DNA from: Methylobacterium sp. J-067
GTDB lineage: Bacteria > Pseudomonadota > Alphaproteobacteria > Rhizobiales > Beijerinckiaceae
Assembly (NCBI RefSeq): GCF_022829465.1
Contig: NZ_JAKSXZ010000108.1
Location: 124,001 to 188,000, forward strand
Direction: 5' to 3'
Length of the DNA: 64,000 bases
Shown piece after piece: positions 52,655-63,592 of this stretch; position 1 is the stretch's first letter, and the number at the start of each line of letters is the position of its first letter. The position numbers and the translations under genes were made by a program. The notes beneath the pieces were generated by a model that saw only the letters and a program-made list of their open reading frames with translations, did not search any database and was not told where the DNA came from.

Positions 52655-54043
52655 TCAGTTGGTGATCCGCGCCTGCGCCCCGGCGGCCAAGAACATCTGC
52701 TGGACGGCGGTGTTGATCTCGCTCGGCGAGTCGGCCGCGTAGGCGTAGGTCGACGACGTCGCGCAGGACGCCAGGTTCGAGGCGATCGAGCTCGCCAGAT
52801 AGGTCTTCACGAAGTCGAACACGCTGTTGAGCGTCGCGCTGCTGCTCTGGAGGTTCGAGGGCGGCACGATGTACTTCGTGTTTAGGGTCATCAACGTGTA
52901 GCCCTTCGACTTGATCGCGTTGCAGGCGCTCGGGTCGAAGGACTGGATGATGATCGGCACCGAAAAGCCGGTGAGGCTCTTGCAGTTGGGCGTCGTGCAA
53001 GGGGAATAGGGCGAGAAGTTCGAATCGTAGCCGTCCACCCAGCTGCTGCCGGACTTCACCTTCATGTCCGAATCCTGCACGCCGTCGGTGATCAGCATCA
53101 CGAAGCCCTGGGCGGTGGCCGAGGTCAGGCCGTTGCCGTCGGTGTTCAGCGAGTTGCCGAGGGTCTGGAGGCTGTACGTCGTGTTGGTGCCGCCGTCCTT
53201 CGCGCTGTCGGTGATGTCGAGAGCCTGAACCGTCGTGACCGCATTCGAGATCTTGTTGGACAGGGGGAACACGTTGTTGAACTGCGTGCTCATCGTCCAG
53301 ACGGAGACCTGGAAGCGGGTCGCGTTGCCGGAGGAAATGATCTGCTGCAACGCCGAGACGACGGCGTTCTTGGCCACGTCGATGCGCAACGTCGCGCCCT
53401 TGTTGCGGGCGAGATCGGTCGTGCCGGTGTGGTGGCAGGCGACGGCGCAGCCCCCGGTGGCGTTGTAGACGATCTGCTGGTCCGCCGTGGTCGCGCCGAT
53501 GCCCATCGAGGACGAGGTGTCGATCACGATGTGGATGTTCGTGAAGGCGGGGATCGTCAGGGTCGAACCCGCCGCGCCGGTGAAGCTTGCCGTGCGCGTG
53601 CCGAGCACCTTCATGAAGATCGTCGGCATCGAGAACGAGTAGGACGCGCTCGCGCTCACCACCCGGCCGGAGACGCTCATATTGATGGTCGGGGTCGGCA
53701 CGGCCGCCGGCAGGGAGCCGGTATTGGCCTTGAACTGCGCCAGCCCCTGCGCCTTCCCCACGGCGATCGCGTTCGTGGTCGGGTCACCCGTGCCGGTATA
53801 GGTCACGATGTAGGTCTGGGCGCTGGTGATGGCGGCGATCACCGCCGCGTCGGCAGCATGGTCGAGCTTCGACTTGGCCGCCAGTTCCATGCCGTAATCG
53901 ACCGACAGGCCGATGAAGCCGATCATCGGGATCGCCGAGAAGGCGGTGATCGTGGTGAGGCTGCCCGAGCGGGCTGCCCAGGCACGGCGCAGCATCGCGA
54001 GAAGGTGGCCGAGCAGGCCGGATCGCAGCGTCGATGCGCGCAT
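52655..54043 (-). CDS. tadG: TadG-like pilus/secretion protein with von Willebrand A domain
   Basis: About 462 residues. The N-terminus has a TadE/TadG-type prepilin-like helix (GSLTTITAFSAIPMIGFIGL, then SVDYGMELAAKSKLDHAADA). The middle and C-terminal part is a vWA domain with MIDAS motif DTSSSMGIG and a later FVMLITDGVQDSD; extra Ser/Thr-rich loops and cysteines (CAVACHH, SPCTTPNCKS, ASCATSS) indicate an extracytoplasmic location. It likely works in the tight-adherence (Flp) pilus or outer-membrane display. It is the last of three tad-type genes spaced 2 bp apart. Start at 54043 or 54061 cannot be decided. Confidence 0.87.
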   Translation of the reverse strand: MRASTLRSGLLGHLLAMLRRAWAARSGSLTTITAFSAIPMIGFIGLSVDYGMELAAKSKLDHAADAAVIAAITSAQTYIVTYTGTGDPTTNAIAVGKAQGLAQFKANTGSLPAAVPTPTINMSVSGRVVSASASYSFSMPTIFMKVLGTRTASFTGAAGSTLTIPAFTNIHIVIDTSSSMGIGATTADQQIVYNATGGCAVACHHTGTTDLARNKGATLRIDVAKNAVVSALQQIISSGNATRFQVSVWTMSTQFNNVFPLSNKISNAVTTVQALDITDSAKDGGTNTTYSLQTLGNSLNTDGNGLTSATAQGFVMLITDGVQDSDMKVKSGSSWVDGYDSNFSPYSPCTTPNCKSLTGFSVPIIIQSFDPSACNAIKSKGYTLMTLNTKYIVPPSNLQSSSATLNSVFDFVKTYLASSIASNLASCATSSTYAYAADSPSEINTAVQQMFLAAGAQARITN

Positions 54044-54045
54044 GG

Positions 54046-54747
54046 TCAGTAGCCGGAGCATGCTTGGCCAAATCCATCATCGCCGCTGCCGGCCGTGTAC
54101 TTCAGCGAGCTGACGTAGCGGGGGTTGATGTACGACGAGCGCTTCAGGGTGACGGCGTTGAGCAGTCCCGTGAACACGGCCGGCGACCAGGTGTAGGTGA
54201 CGTCCGCCACCACGACGAAGAGCGGGGAGCCGTTGCCGCCCTGCGGGCTCGCGACCGGGGTGAACAGGCTCGCGGGCAGGGTCGACGCACTGGGGGCGTT
54301 GGTGTCGCTGGCGGAGGATTGCAGGCTGCCGCAGGTCCTCTGCTTGCCCCCACCGGTCCAGTTGATGGCGGCCTTGTAGGTGCAACTGCTCGTGCAGCCT
54401 GAGACGGTCGGCGCAAAGCTGATCCCCGCCAGCGAGATGGTGATGTCGTTCGCCCAGGCGATGCCCTTGCGCGTCGAGTCGCTCAGCACCTTCGGGAAGG
54501 TCAGCATCGTGGAATCGACCGCGTAATGCAGGTCCGTCGATGAGATGGTGGTGTCGGCATCGGCCGCGAGGATCTCGGCGATAGAGTTGGCGGTGTCGGT
54601 CAGCTGGCGCGATTGCCGCACGAAGCTCGAATATTCGAAGATCCCCGCCGAGACGCCGAGCAGGATCGGGAAGATGAGCGTGAACTCGACGGCGGCGATC
54701 CCCGCGCGATCACGTCCGAACCTGGTGAGGCAGGCGGCGGGCGACAT
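54046..54747 (-). CDS. TadE-like pseudopilin
   Basis: A 233-residue protein with the TadE signature near the N-terminus: CLTRFGRDRAGIAAVEFTLI, then FPILLGVSAGIFEYSSFVRQ, one membrane helix after a prepilin-type cleavage segment (G-AAVEF). The rest is Ser/Thr/Ala-rich and extracytoplasmic with three cysteine-containing stretches (GCTSSCTYKA, KQRTCGSL, FGQACSGY). Minor pseudopilin of the Tad/Flp pilus. It overlaps nothing but lies 2 bp from the tadG-like gene and 2 bp from the preceding tadE-like gene. Start at ATG 54747 follows the first gene's stop closely. Confidence 0.85.
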   Translation of the reverse strand: MSPAACLTRFGRDRAGIAAVEFTLIFPILLGVSAGIFEYSSFVRQSRQLTDTANSIAEILAADADTTISSTDLHYAVDSTMLTFPKVLSDSTRKGIAWANDITISLAGISFAPTVSGCTSSCTYKAAINWTGGGKQRTCGSLQSSASDTNAPSASTLPASLFTPVASPQGGNGSPLFVVVADVTYTWSPAVFTGLLNAVTLKRSSYINPRYVSSLKYTAGSGDDGFGQACSGY

Positions 54748-54749
54748 CG

Positions 54750-55343
54750 TCAGCAGCCCGCATAGGCGGCACCGCCGCTATAGGGCTCGGCCCTGAACGT
54801 CGCCGTCGACATCAGGACGTTGACCTTCTTGCCCTTGTAGGTGACGGACGACGACCCGGCGAACAGCATCGTGAAGTAGCTGGCGGGGTACAGGATCTGC
54901 ACCACCACGTATTGTCCGCCCGAGCCGGGGCAGAACACGTTCTGCGTCACGTCGAGGGGCGGGACGACGAGGGCGCTCTTCGCCGTGTTGACGTAGGAAT
55001 AGTACCCAGTCTGGGTCGATGTGGCCGGCACCACGCTGATGTTCATGAAGACGTCGGCGCAGGCGAAGTTGGCGGGCAGCTTCGGGCAGACGACCGTGGT
55101 GCGGAACTGGCTGGCGGTCATGCCGGCGGTGGAGACCGCGCCCGTCATCACCGCCCGGGCGCTGCCGCGGGCGGCGGAATCGAGCGCCGACATCATGAAG
55201 AACGTGTAGCCGACCTCGAACACCCCGAGCAGCGTCAGCATGAACGGCACGATCAGCAGGCCGAACTCGACAGCCGTCGTCCCCGTCCGGTCGCCACGCA
55301 GCTTCCGGATCGCCGCCGTGCAACTGTGTGAGGATGCTGCCAT
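54750..55343 (-). CDS. TadE-like pseudopilin
   Basis: A 197-residue protein: AAIRKLRGDRTGTTAVEFGL, then LIVPFMLTLLGVFEVGYTFF, the TadE-type N-terminal helix with a prepilin-like site (G-TTAVEF). The remainder is extracytoplasmic, with cysteines at VVCPKLPANFACAD, NVFCPGSG and the very end AYAGC. It begins a three-gene set with the next tadE-like gene and the tadG-like gene. A GTG at 55358 is an alternative start; neither has a strong ribosome-binding site. The main tad assembly genes (ATPase, secretin, Flp pilin) are not in the window. Confidence 0.82.
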   Translation of the reverse strand: MAASSHSCTAAIRKLRGDRTGTTAVEFGLLIVPFMLTLLGVFEVGYTFFMMSALDSAARGSARAVMTGAVSTAGMTASQFRTTVVCPKLPANFACADVFMNISVVPATSTQTGYYSYVNTAKSALVVPPLDVTQNVFCPGSGGQYVVVQILYPASYFTMLFAGSSSVTYKGKKVNVLMSTATFRAEPYSGGAAYAGC

Positions 55344-55489
55344 GGGGCCGCGAAGCACTCCGGTGTCGAGGCCGCGACCCTATTCGCAAAAGGTCTAATG
55401 ATTCATTCAACCGATGCGCGAGATTCCGCCACGGTTCGTGCAACACACAAGTGCTGCGCAAGCATCGTTTCGTGTCATTGTTTCCGGGG

Positions 55490-56419
<930 letters not shown>

Positions 56420-56584
56420 GGGGGCTGTCTCCCGAAATCTACTCTGTCACGCCGCCGCAACAGCAGCCGGCAATGTGCCACGCCGCGAGCGTGCGGACTA
56501 CGGGTCCTCAGCGGCCCAGGTTAAGGATCGGAGGTTTTCCGACATCTGTCTGATTCGCATACTGGTTGATTGGGGCACGATCTC

Positions 56585-57163
56585 ATGCGGGCGCTGGCGA
56601 TCCTCGCGGCGACGGCGCTGCTCGCCGGATGCAGTTTCAAGGCGGTGCCCGACCCCGCCGTCTCGGCCCGCGACGCGTCCTTCATGGCGCTGGTCCCGGA
56701 GGCCGAGTTCGATCCGCACTTCGCCCGCTACGAGGTGAACGACCCGACCCGCGAGCCTCCGGGCACCATCGTGGTGGAGACGAAGGAGCGCCAGCTTTAC
56801 CTCGTGCAGCCGGGCGGCAAGGCCCTGCGCTACGGCGTCAGCGTCGGCGACGAGGCCTATGGCTGGAACGGCAAGGCGGTGATCGACCGCAAGGCCGAAT
56901 GGCCCGCCTGGAACCCTCCGGCCGAGATGATCAAGCGTTGGCCGCATGTCCATGCCATGCAGGGCGGGCCGGCCAACCCGCTCGGCGCCCGTGCCCTCTA
57001 CCTGTCGGACAAGGGCCACGACACCCTCTACCGGATCCACGGCACCAACGAGCCGGAGAAGATCGGGCAGGCGGTCTCGTCGGGCTGCATCCGCATGCGC
57101 AACATCGACGTGATCGACCTCTACAATCGCGTGCCTGTCGGGGCCTCGGTCATCGTCCGCTAA
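56585..57163 (+). CDS. L,D-transpeptidase lipoprotein (YkuD domain)
   Basis: A 192-residue protein with a lipoprotein signal (ILAATALLAGCS, Cys16 for lipidation). The YkuD domain includes IVVETKERQLYLVQPGGKAL, RYGVSVGDEAYGWNGKAVID and the catalytic HGTNEPEKIGQAVSSGCIRM (Cys168). It should form peptidoglycan 3-3 links or attach lipoprotein at the outer membrane. It resembles the enzyme at 49564 in the catalytic domain but lacks the Tyr-rich linker. ATG 56585 is preferred to 56570 because it places the lipobox correctly. It is not part of an obvious operon. Confidence 0.9.
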   Translation: MRALAILAATALLAGCSFKAVPDPAVSARDASFMALVPEAEFDPHFARYEVNDPTREPPGTIVVETKERQLYLVQPGGKALRYGVSVGDEAYGWNGKAVIDRKAEWPAWNPPAEMIKRWPHVHAMQGGPANPLGARALYLSDKGHDTLYRIHGTNEPEKIGQAVSSGCIRMRNIDVIDLYNRVPVGASVIVR

Positions 57164-57200
57164 CGAAGCCCGGCAACGTTCGAATAAGGCTCTCTCGTTG

Positions 57201-57216
57201 TCAGGTGTTTACCTGA
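57201..57216. repeat. Inverted repeat TCAGGT-GTTT-ACCTGA
   Basis: Perfect 6-bp arms with a 4-nt loop, 38 bp past the L,D-transpeptidase stop and 110 bp before the next gene. It may be a short terminator lacking a T-run, or an operator. Confidence 0.4.
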
Positions 57217-57325
57217 AGACCCGTTCAGATTTGGCTGTTAACCTCTGGAAGATCAGCCGCCTCGTACTGTCGGATACACGGAACGACAGGGACGACCTCA
57301 CAGAAGGTCGCGAAGGAAGGCTCAG

Positions 57326-57766
57326 ATGATCCAGATCTCCGTTGAACAGTTCTGCAACCATGCCGTGTCGGCCGGCGAGATCTCGGCGGACGACCTGCGG
57401 GTTCTCAAGCGCGAGGTGATCCCGGACGGCATCACCCGCCGCGAAGAGGTCGACCTGCTGGTCGCCCTGGAGCGCGCCGTGCCGTCCTCCGAGGATTTCG
57501 CCGACTTCCTCGTGGCGACGGTGGTCGATTACGTGGTGTGGGGCGAGCGCTCGACCGGCTACGTCGACCGCGAGACCGCCACATGGCTCGCCGCCACCTT
57601 CACCGGCCGCACGGGCCCGAGCCCCGTCGCCGCGCGGATCGCGCAGGAGATCGTGCGTGAGGCTCAAGGGTCGGCCGAGTCGCTCACCGCCTTCGCCCTC
57701 GAAGCGAACCGCTGGATCCGCGAGCCGGCCGCCCGCTCCCGCCGGCACTTCGCCCTCGCGGCGTGA
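57326..57766 (+). CDS. Conserved hypothetical protein before pccA
   Basis: A 146-residue soluble protein, acidic and Ala/Glu/Val-rich, no signal peptide or membrane helix. Segments such as EISADDLRVLKREVIPDGIT and YVDRETATWLAATFTGRTGP are probably helical; I recognise no family. GGAAGG lies about 9 nt before the ATG. GC content and codon use match neighbours. It precedes pccA by 99 bp on the same strand and could share its transcript. Likely a real gene because the whole frame is well composed; function unknown. Confidence 0.65.
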   Translation: MIQISVEQFCNHAVSAGEISADDLRVLKREVIPDGITRREEVDLLVALERAVPSSEDFADFLVATVVDYVVWGERSTGYVDRETATWLAATFTGRTGPSPVAARIAQEIVREAQGSAESLTAFALEANRWIREPAARSRRHFALAA

Positions 57767-57865
57767 ACCGCCTATCGGTACAGCTTCCGTCCGCGTCACA
57801 TCTGCTCTATCGGAACGAATAAGCCGGTCTGCAATCCGGCGATCCGATGCAGGGCGGCCCGAAGG

Positions 57866-59869
<2,004 letters not shown>

Positions 59870-59882
59870 GTCCCGCGCGACC

Positions 59883-60113
59883 GTGACGGCGATCCACAAC
59901 GAGCAGACGAAGCTCCTGGCGACGGCGTTGAACAACGTCGCCGTCGCCTACGTCGTCATCGGTTTCGTGACGCCGATGACGGCCCTCAGCTTCGGAGTCG
60001 CGAGTGCCCCCGTGGCGCGGTTCGAGACCCTGTCGTTCTCTCTGGTTTGGCTTTTGACCGGAGTGACCCTACATTTGGGTGCGCGGCGGGCCCTGCGGAG
60101 CCTCAGGCCATGA
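59883..60113 (+). CDS. Small two-helix membrane protein downstream of pccA, hypothetical
   Basis: A 76-residue protein starting at GTG 13 bp after pccA. Two hydrophobic stretches (LNNVAVAYVVIGFVTPMTAL and SFSLVWLLTGVTLHLGARRA) suggest two membrane helices with a short loop. The C-terminus is Arg-rich (RRALRSLRP). Its TGA overlaps the ATG of the next gene (ATGA at 60110), which favours translation of both. I do not recognise a family. Its position and overlap suggest it is co-expressed with pccA, but a functional tie is only inferred. Confidence 0.6.
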   Translation: MTAIHNEQTKLLATALNNVAVAYVVIGFVTPMTALSFGVASAPVARFETLSFSLVWLLTGVTLHLGARRALRSLRP

Positions 60114-60235
60114 ACTTCGACTGGTACTTCGTCACGTTCGGCATTCCGGCGATCACGCTGGCCATCGCTTACGCGGCGGTTCTCGCGAACGAGCGCGCGA
60201 CCCGTCGGCTCGACCATCGCCAGCCCGGCGAGTGA
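60110..60235 (+). CDS. Very small single-span membrane protein, hypothetical
   Basis: A 41-residue protein beginning MNFDWYFVTFGIPAITLAIA with one membrane helix, then a polar tail ERATRRLDHRQPGE. Its ATG overlaps the stop of the preceding small gene. A larger open frame begins at 60047, but its upstream part is shadow of the previous gene. It may be a partner of the two-helix protein. Evidence is frame overlap, membrane pattern and composition only. Confidence 0.55.
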   Translation: MNFDWYFVTFGIPAITLAIAYAAVLANERATRRLDHRQPGE

Positions 60236-60257
60236 TCGCGCCGACGCCCCACGAAAC

Positions 60258-60689
60258 TTGCCGCTCTACTTCGCCTACGGCGCCAACATGGACGCCGCCG
60301 CCATGGCCCTGCGCTGCCCCGTTTCGCGGCTGATCGGCCGGGGGCGTCTGGCGGGCCACCGCTTCATCGTCATGCGCGAGGGCTATGCCTCGGTCGTGCG
60401 GGACCCCGCGCGGGTCGTCCACGGCGTGCTGTGGGAACTGGCCCTCGACGACATCCCAGCCCTCGACCGCTACGAGGGCGTGGCGAGCGGCCTCTACGCC
60501 AAGGCGAGCTTGCCCATCCGCACCGAGGCGGGCGTGCGTCGGGCGCTGATCTATCTCGGCCGCTCGACGGCGCCGGGGCGGCCGAGGCCGGGCTATCTCG
60601 AAGCGGTGCTGGCGGCGGCCTCGGCGGCGCAATTGCCGTCGCCCTATCTCCGCGAGGTCGGCGGCTGGCTGCGCGGGCCGCCTTCGTGA
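60258..60689 (+). CDS. Gamma-glutamylcyclotransferase-like protein (GGCT/AIG2 fold)
   Basis: A 143-residue protein with the GGCT-type opening [16 protein letters not shown] (the YGSN-like substrate loop is YGAN here), followed by [20 protein letters not shown] and the catalytic Glu in [12 protein letters not shown]. The fold is used to open gamma-glutamyl or related amide substrates; the true substrate is unknown, and gamma-glutamylamine cyclotransferase is an alternative. The start is a TTG at 60258 because no in-frame ATG or GTG precedes the recognised N-terminus. The acylphosphatase gene starts 13 bp after the stop, so these form a short operon. Confidence 0.8.
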   Translation: MPLYFAYGANMDAAAMALRCPVSRLIGRGRLAGHRFIVMREGYASVVRDPARVVHGVLWELALDDIPALDRYEGVASGLYAKASLPIRTEAGVRRALIYLGRSTAPGRPRPGYLEAVLAAASAAQLPSPYLREVGGWLRGPPS

Positions 60690-60702
60690 AGGACAAGATG
60701 GC

Positions 60703-60987
60703 ATGAGCGACCTGCGCACCGTCTCCATCATCGTCCGGGGCCGCGTTCAGGGTGTCTCCTACCGCGCCTGGACCAAGGAGAAAGCGGACGGGCTCGGCCT
60801 GTCGGGCTGGGTGCGCAACCGGCCGGACGGGAGTGTCGAGGCCCTGTTCAGCGGACCTGCGGAGACGGTAGAGCGGATGCTCGGCCTGTGCCGCAAGGGG
60901 CCGCTCCTCGCCCGCGTCGATGACGTGGCCGTCAGCGAGGGCGCCGCGCCGCCCATCACGCCCGGTTTCGCCGTCGAACGGGGCTGA
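60703..60987 (+). CDS. acyP: Acylphosphatase
   Basis: A 94-residue acylphosphatase. The phosphate-binding loop and catalytic Arg are in [14 protein letters not shown], and the catalytic Asn in [13 protein letters not shown]; the C-terminal VERG ends the beta sheet. It hydrolyses acyl phosphates such as acetyl phosphate or 1,3-bisphosphoglycerate. Length is typical for bacteria. It follows the GGCT-like gene by 13 bp and precedes the DUF599 gene by 55 bp. Confidence 0.93.
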   Translation: MSDLRTVSIIVRGRVQGVSYRAWTKEKADGLGLSGWVRNRPDGSVEALFSGPAETVERMLGLCRKGPLLARVDDVAVSEGAAPPITPGFAVERG

Positions 60988-61042
60988 TCCTGGGTTGACG
61001 CGGGTTCTGCCCCGGCGATCCGGCTGGTAGAGCCGCTCGATC

Positions 61043-61792
61043 ATGACCGACCTGTCCGCCGCCGCCCCCGGCTTCTCGCCTCTCGATCTCGGAGCCCTGC
61101 TCTATTTCCTCGCGGCCTGGACGGCCTACGGCGTCAGCGTCAGCCGCCTGCGGGGCCAGCGCATCTCCCTCAGCCGCATCATGGACCGCCACCGGGAGAA
61201 CTGGGCGCGGCAGGTGATCGTGCGAGACAACCGGGTCGTGGACACGCAGATCAACGCCTCCTTGCAGAACGGCACGGCCTTCTTCGCCTCGACTTCGCTG
61301 ATCGCGCTCGGCTCGGTGCTGACCCTGTCGCGCTCCGGGGACGACGTGATCAACCTGTTCGCGACACTGCCCTTCGGCACGGTGGCCAACCGCCTGACCT
61401 GGGAGGTGAAGGTGGCGGGGCTGGCCTGCGTCTTCACCTACGCGTTCTTCAAGTTCGCCTGGGCCTACCGGCTGTTCAATTACAGCGCGATCCTCCTCGG
61501 CGCCGTCCCGCCCAAGGGAGCGGACGTGCCCGAACCCGAGATGCTGCGCACGGTGAGCCGCATCGCCTCCATGAACGTCAGCGCGGGGAGCCACTTCGCG
61601 CGGGGCCAGCGGGCGTTCTTCTTCGCGCTCGCCTATCTCGGGTGGTTCGTGAGCCCGGTCATGCTGTTCGGCTCCACGACCTTCGTCGTGTGCGTGATGT
61701 GGCACCGGCAATTCCTCTCGCGCATCCGGCGCGAGTTGCTCGCCCTGGGCGAATGCGAGCATGAGGGTCCTTTGGACGGGAGCAAGCGATGA
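61043..61792 (+). CDS. DUF599 membrane protein
   Basis: A 249-residue integral membrane protein with about four helices (LDLGALLYFLAAWTAYGVSV, TAFFASTSLIALGSVLTL, AFFFALAYLGWFVSPVMLFG and a terminal helix). The DUF599 pattern RIMDRHRENWARQVIVRDNR and VVDTQINASLQNGTAFFAST is clear. No established function. Its TGA overlaps the ATG of the DUF3253 gene (ATGA), indicating translational coupling. Confidence 0.86.
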   Translation: MTDLSAAAPGFSPLDLGALLYFLAAWTAYGVSVSRLRGQRISLSRIMDRHRENWARQVIVRDNRVVDTQINASLQNGTAFFASTSLIALGSVLTLSRSGDDVINLFATLPFGTVANRLTWEVKVAGLACVFTYAFFKFAWAYRLFNYSAILLGAVPPKGADVPEPEMLRTVSRIASMNVSAGSHFARGQRAFFFALAYLGWFVSPVMLFGSTTFVVCVMWHRQFLSRIRRELLALGECEHEGPLDGSKR

Positions 61793-62088
61793 GTGCGGAT
61801 GCGGAGACCATCGCGACGACGATGCTGCGCCTCGTGGAAGAACGCGGCGCGGGCAAGACGATCTGCCCGTCGGAGGTGGCGCGGGAACTCGGGGGGCCGC
61901 ATCCGGACGGCTGGGGGCCGCTGATGCAGCCGGTGCGGCGTGTGGCGGTGCGCCTCGCCCATGAGGGGCGCGTCGCGATCCTGCGCAAGGGCCGCCCGGT
62001 GGACCCGGACGACTTCCGCGGCATCTACCGGCTGGCGCTGCCCGAGGGCGGCGGCGAGTCGGGCCCCGGCAGCCAATCGGGGATGTAG
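61789..62088 (+). CDS. DUF3253 domain protein (winged-helix-like)
   Basis: A 99-residue protein. The DUF3253 signature is present: IATTMLRLVEERGAGKTICP, then SEVARELGG and GWGPLMQPVRRVAVRLAHEG, ending ILRKGRPVDPDDFRGIYRL. The fold is thought to be winged-helix-like, so DNA binding is possible but not shown. It overlaps the stop of the DUF599 gene and its own 3' end overlaps the convergent YdcF-like gene by 64 bp. Composition is similar to neighbours. Confidence 0.82.
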   Translation: MSADAETIATTMLRLVEERGAGKTICPSEVARELGGPHPDGWGPLMQPVRRVAVRLAHEGRVAILRKGRPVDPDDFRGIYRLALPEGGGESGPGSQSGM

Positions 62089-62852
62089 CCGGCGAGGCGA
62101 TAGGCCACGAGGCCGATCCATTCCTTCGCGGCGAGGTCGAGCTGCAGCAGCCCATCCGACGCGAAGCCGTGGAGATGGAGCACGTCGCCCCATCCCTTGG
62201 TCCGGTAATCGACGGGAACGGCCTCGACGGTGAAGCCCGCCTGCCGGAAGCACCCCACCGCGCGGGGCATGTGCCACGCGGAGGTGATGAGCAGCCAGCG
62301 CTCGCCGGGCTTCGGATGGACGAGATCCGCCGAGAAGGTCGCGTTCTCGCGGGTGTTGCGCGAGCGGTTCTCAAGGATCATCCGGCTGCGGGGCACGCCG
62401 ATGACGTCCGCATGCCGGCTCACGATATCGGCCTCGGAGACGCCGCCGCCGATGAAGCCGCTGCCGCCGGAGAAGACCAGCCGCGCCTGCGGGAAGCGCC
62501 GGGCGAGGTCGGCGAAATAGATCGGCCGCTCGCCTGCATCGTTGACGACGACCTGATCGCGAACCTCGGACAATCCGGTCTCGATGGCCCCGCCGAGCAT
62601 GATGATCCCGGCCGGCGCCGGGCCGTCCGCATCGAAGGCCGGGAAACGCTGCTCCAGGGGCAGTAGCGCGATCTCTGAGGTCGGCCCGAAGCCTGCGAGC
62701 AACAGGCCGAGAGTCCCGGTGAGCGCGAGGGACGCGCCCGTCCGGCGATGCCGCGTCGCGGCGAGGAGGAGGGTCCCCGCCAGGCTCAGGAAGATCAGCA
62801 GGTTCGACGGTGTGATCAGGAAGGTGATCACCTTCGAGGCGGGGAAGAACAT
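62025..62852 (-). CDS. YdcF-like (DUF218/ElyC) membrane protein
   Basis: A 275-residue protein. Two or three N-terminal membrane helices (VITFLITPSNLLIFLSLAGT, then LLLAATRHRRTGASLALTGT) are followed by a DUF218 domain: AGIIMLGGAIETGLSEVRDQ, ARLVFSGGSGFIGGGVSEAD, LENRSRNTRENATFSADLVH and LLITSAWHMPRAVGCFRQAG. Relatives (SanA, ElyC) influence envelope polysaccharide or peptidoglycan steps. The start at 62852 is 5 bp beyond the upstream RraA-like gene's stop (TGA at 62858), suggesting coupling; the frame is open further to 62960. Its end overlaps the DUF3253 gene on the other strand. Confidence 0.85.
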   Translation of the reverse strand: MFFPASKVITFLITPSNLLIFLSLAGTLLLAATRHRRTGASLALTGTLGLLLAGFGPTSEIALLPLEQRFPAFDADGPAPAGIIMLGGAIETGLSEVRDQVVVNDAGERPIYFADLARRFPQARLVFSGGSGFIGGGVSEADIVSRHADVIGVPRSRMILENRSRNTRENATFSADLVHPKPGERWLLITSAWHMPRAVGCFRQAGFTVEAVPVDYRTKGWGDVLHLHGFASDGLLQLDLAAKEWIGLVAYRLAGYIPDWLPGPDSPPPSGSASR

Positions 62853-62857
62853 CCCCC

Positions 62858-63508
62858 TCAGACCGAGCCGGTCTCGGCCTCGAATCGCGCGCGGGCGCTC
62901 GAGTCCGGCGGCAGCAGCCCGTAGAGGCTCACGCCCTTCTCGGCTTCCCGCTGCAGCCACAGGTCCAGGCGCTGTTGCTCGACGGCTTCCAGGGCGACCT
63001 GCTCGGCCATGTCGGGCGGCACGATCACGATGCCGTCCGGCCCGCAGACGACGATGTCGCCAGGATGCACCGCCGCGCCGCCGCAGGCGACCGGCTGCCA
63101 GCTTCCGGCCAGGGTGAGACCGCCCGCCGCCGCGCCCTGCGCCGCCCAGATCGGCAGGCCGATCTCCTCCGCCACGGTGGCGTCGGTGACGAGGCCCGCC
63201 GCGCCCCGGCTCGACAGGCGCCCGGCGAGGATGGCGCCGAAGGGGAGGTTGCGGCCCGTGCCGGCGGCGTCGATCACCACCACCGCCCCCTCGGGCACCG
63301 ATTCGATGGCGGTCGCGAGATCGCCGATGCCCTCACCGCGGGCCGGCACCATGCGCAGCGTATGGGCGGGGCCGACGATGGTCGTGCTCGACCGGCGTCC
63401 GAGGCCGGCCGGGGCGAAGTCCCGCAGGCCGGCCCGTTCGAGGGCCCGCGCGATGCTCGCCGTGGTGACGGCGCTCAGGGCATCGCGCAGGGTGGGGTCG
63501 ATGGCCAT
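62858..63508 (-). CDS. RraA-fold protein lacking the usual aldolase Arg-Asp pair
   Basis: A 216-residue RraA-family protein (fold shared by regulator of RNase E activity and HMG/CHA aldolases). Family stretches: TASIARALERAGLRDFAPAG, GPAHTLRMVPARGEGIGDLA, VPEGAVVVIDAAGTGRNLPF, GAILAGRLSSRGAAGLVTDA and HPGDIVVCGPDGIVIVPPDM. In aldolases the segment after VxDG reads VRD; here it is DATVAEEIG, so catalytic Arg and Asp are replaced by Ala and Glu. Hence aldolase activity is doubtful. ATG 63508 with GGAG 7-8 nt upstream preferred to 63535 or 63562. Coupled with the YdcF-like gene. Confidence 0.82.
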   Translation of the reverse strand: MAIDPTLRDALSAVTTASIARALERAGLRDFAPAGLGRRSSTTIVGPAHTLRMVPARGEGIGDLATAIESVPEGAVVVIDAAGTGRNLPFGAILAGRLSSRGAAGLVTDATVAEEIGLPIWAAQGAAAGGLTLAGSWQPVACGGAAVHPGDIVVCGPDGIVIVPPDMAEQVALEAVEQQRLDLWLQREAEKGVSLYGLLPPDSSARARFEAETGSV

Positions 63509-63592
63509 ACGGACGCTCCGGCTCAGGTTTTCCATGGGGGGATGGCGTGACCCCGGCGGCAACGCAAGCGCCGCCGTCGCCGATCCACTGCC

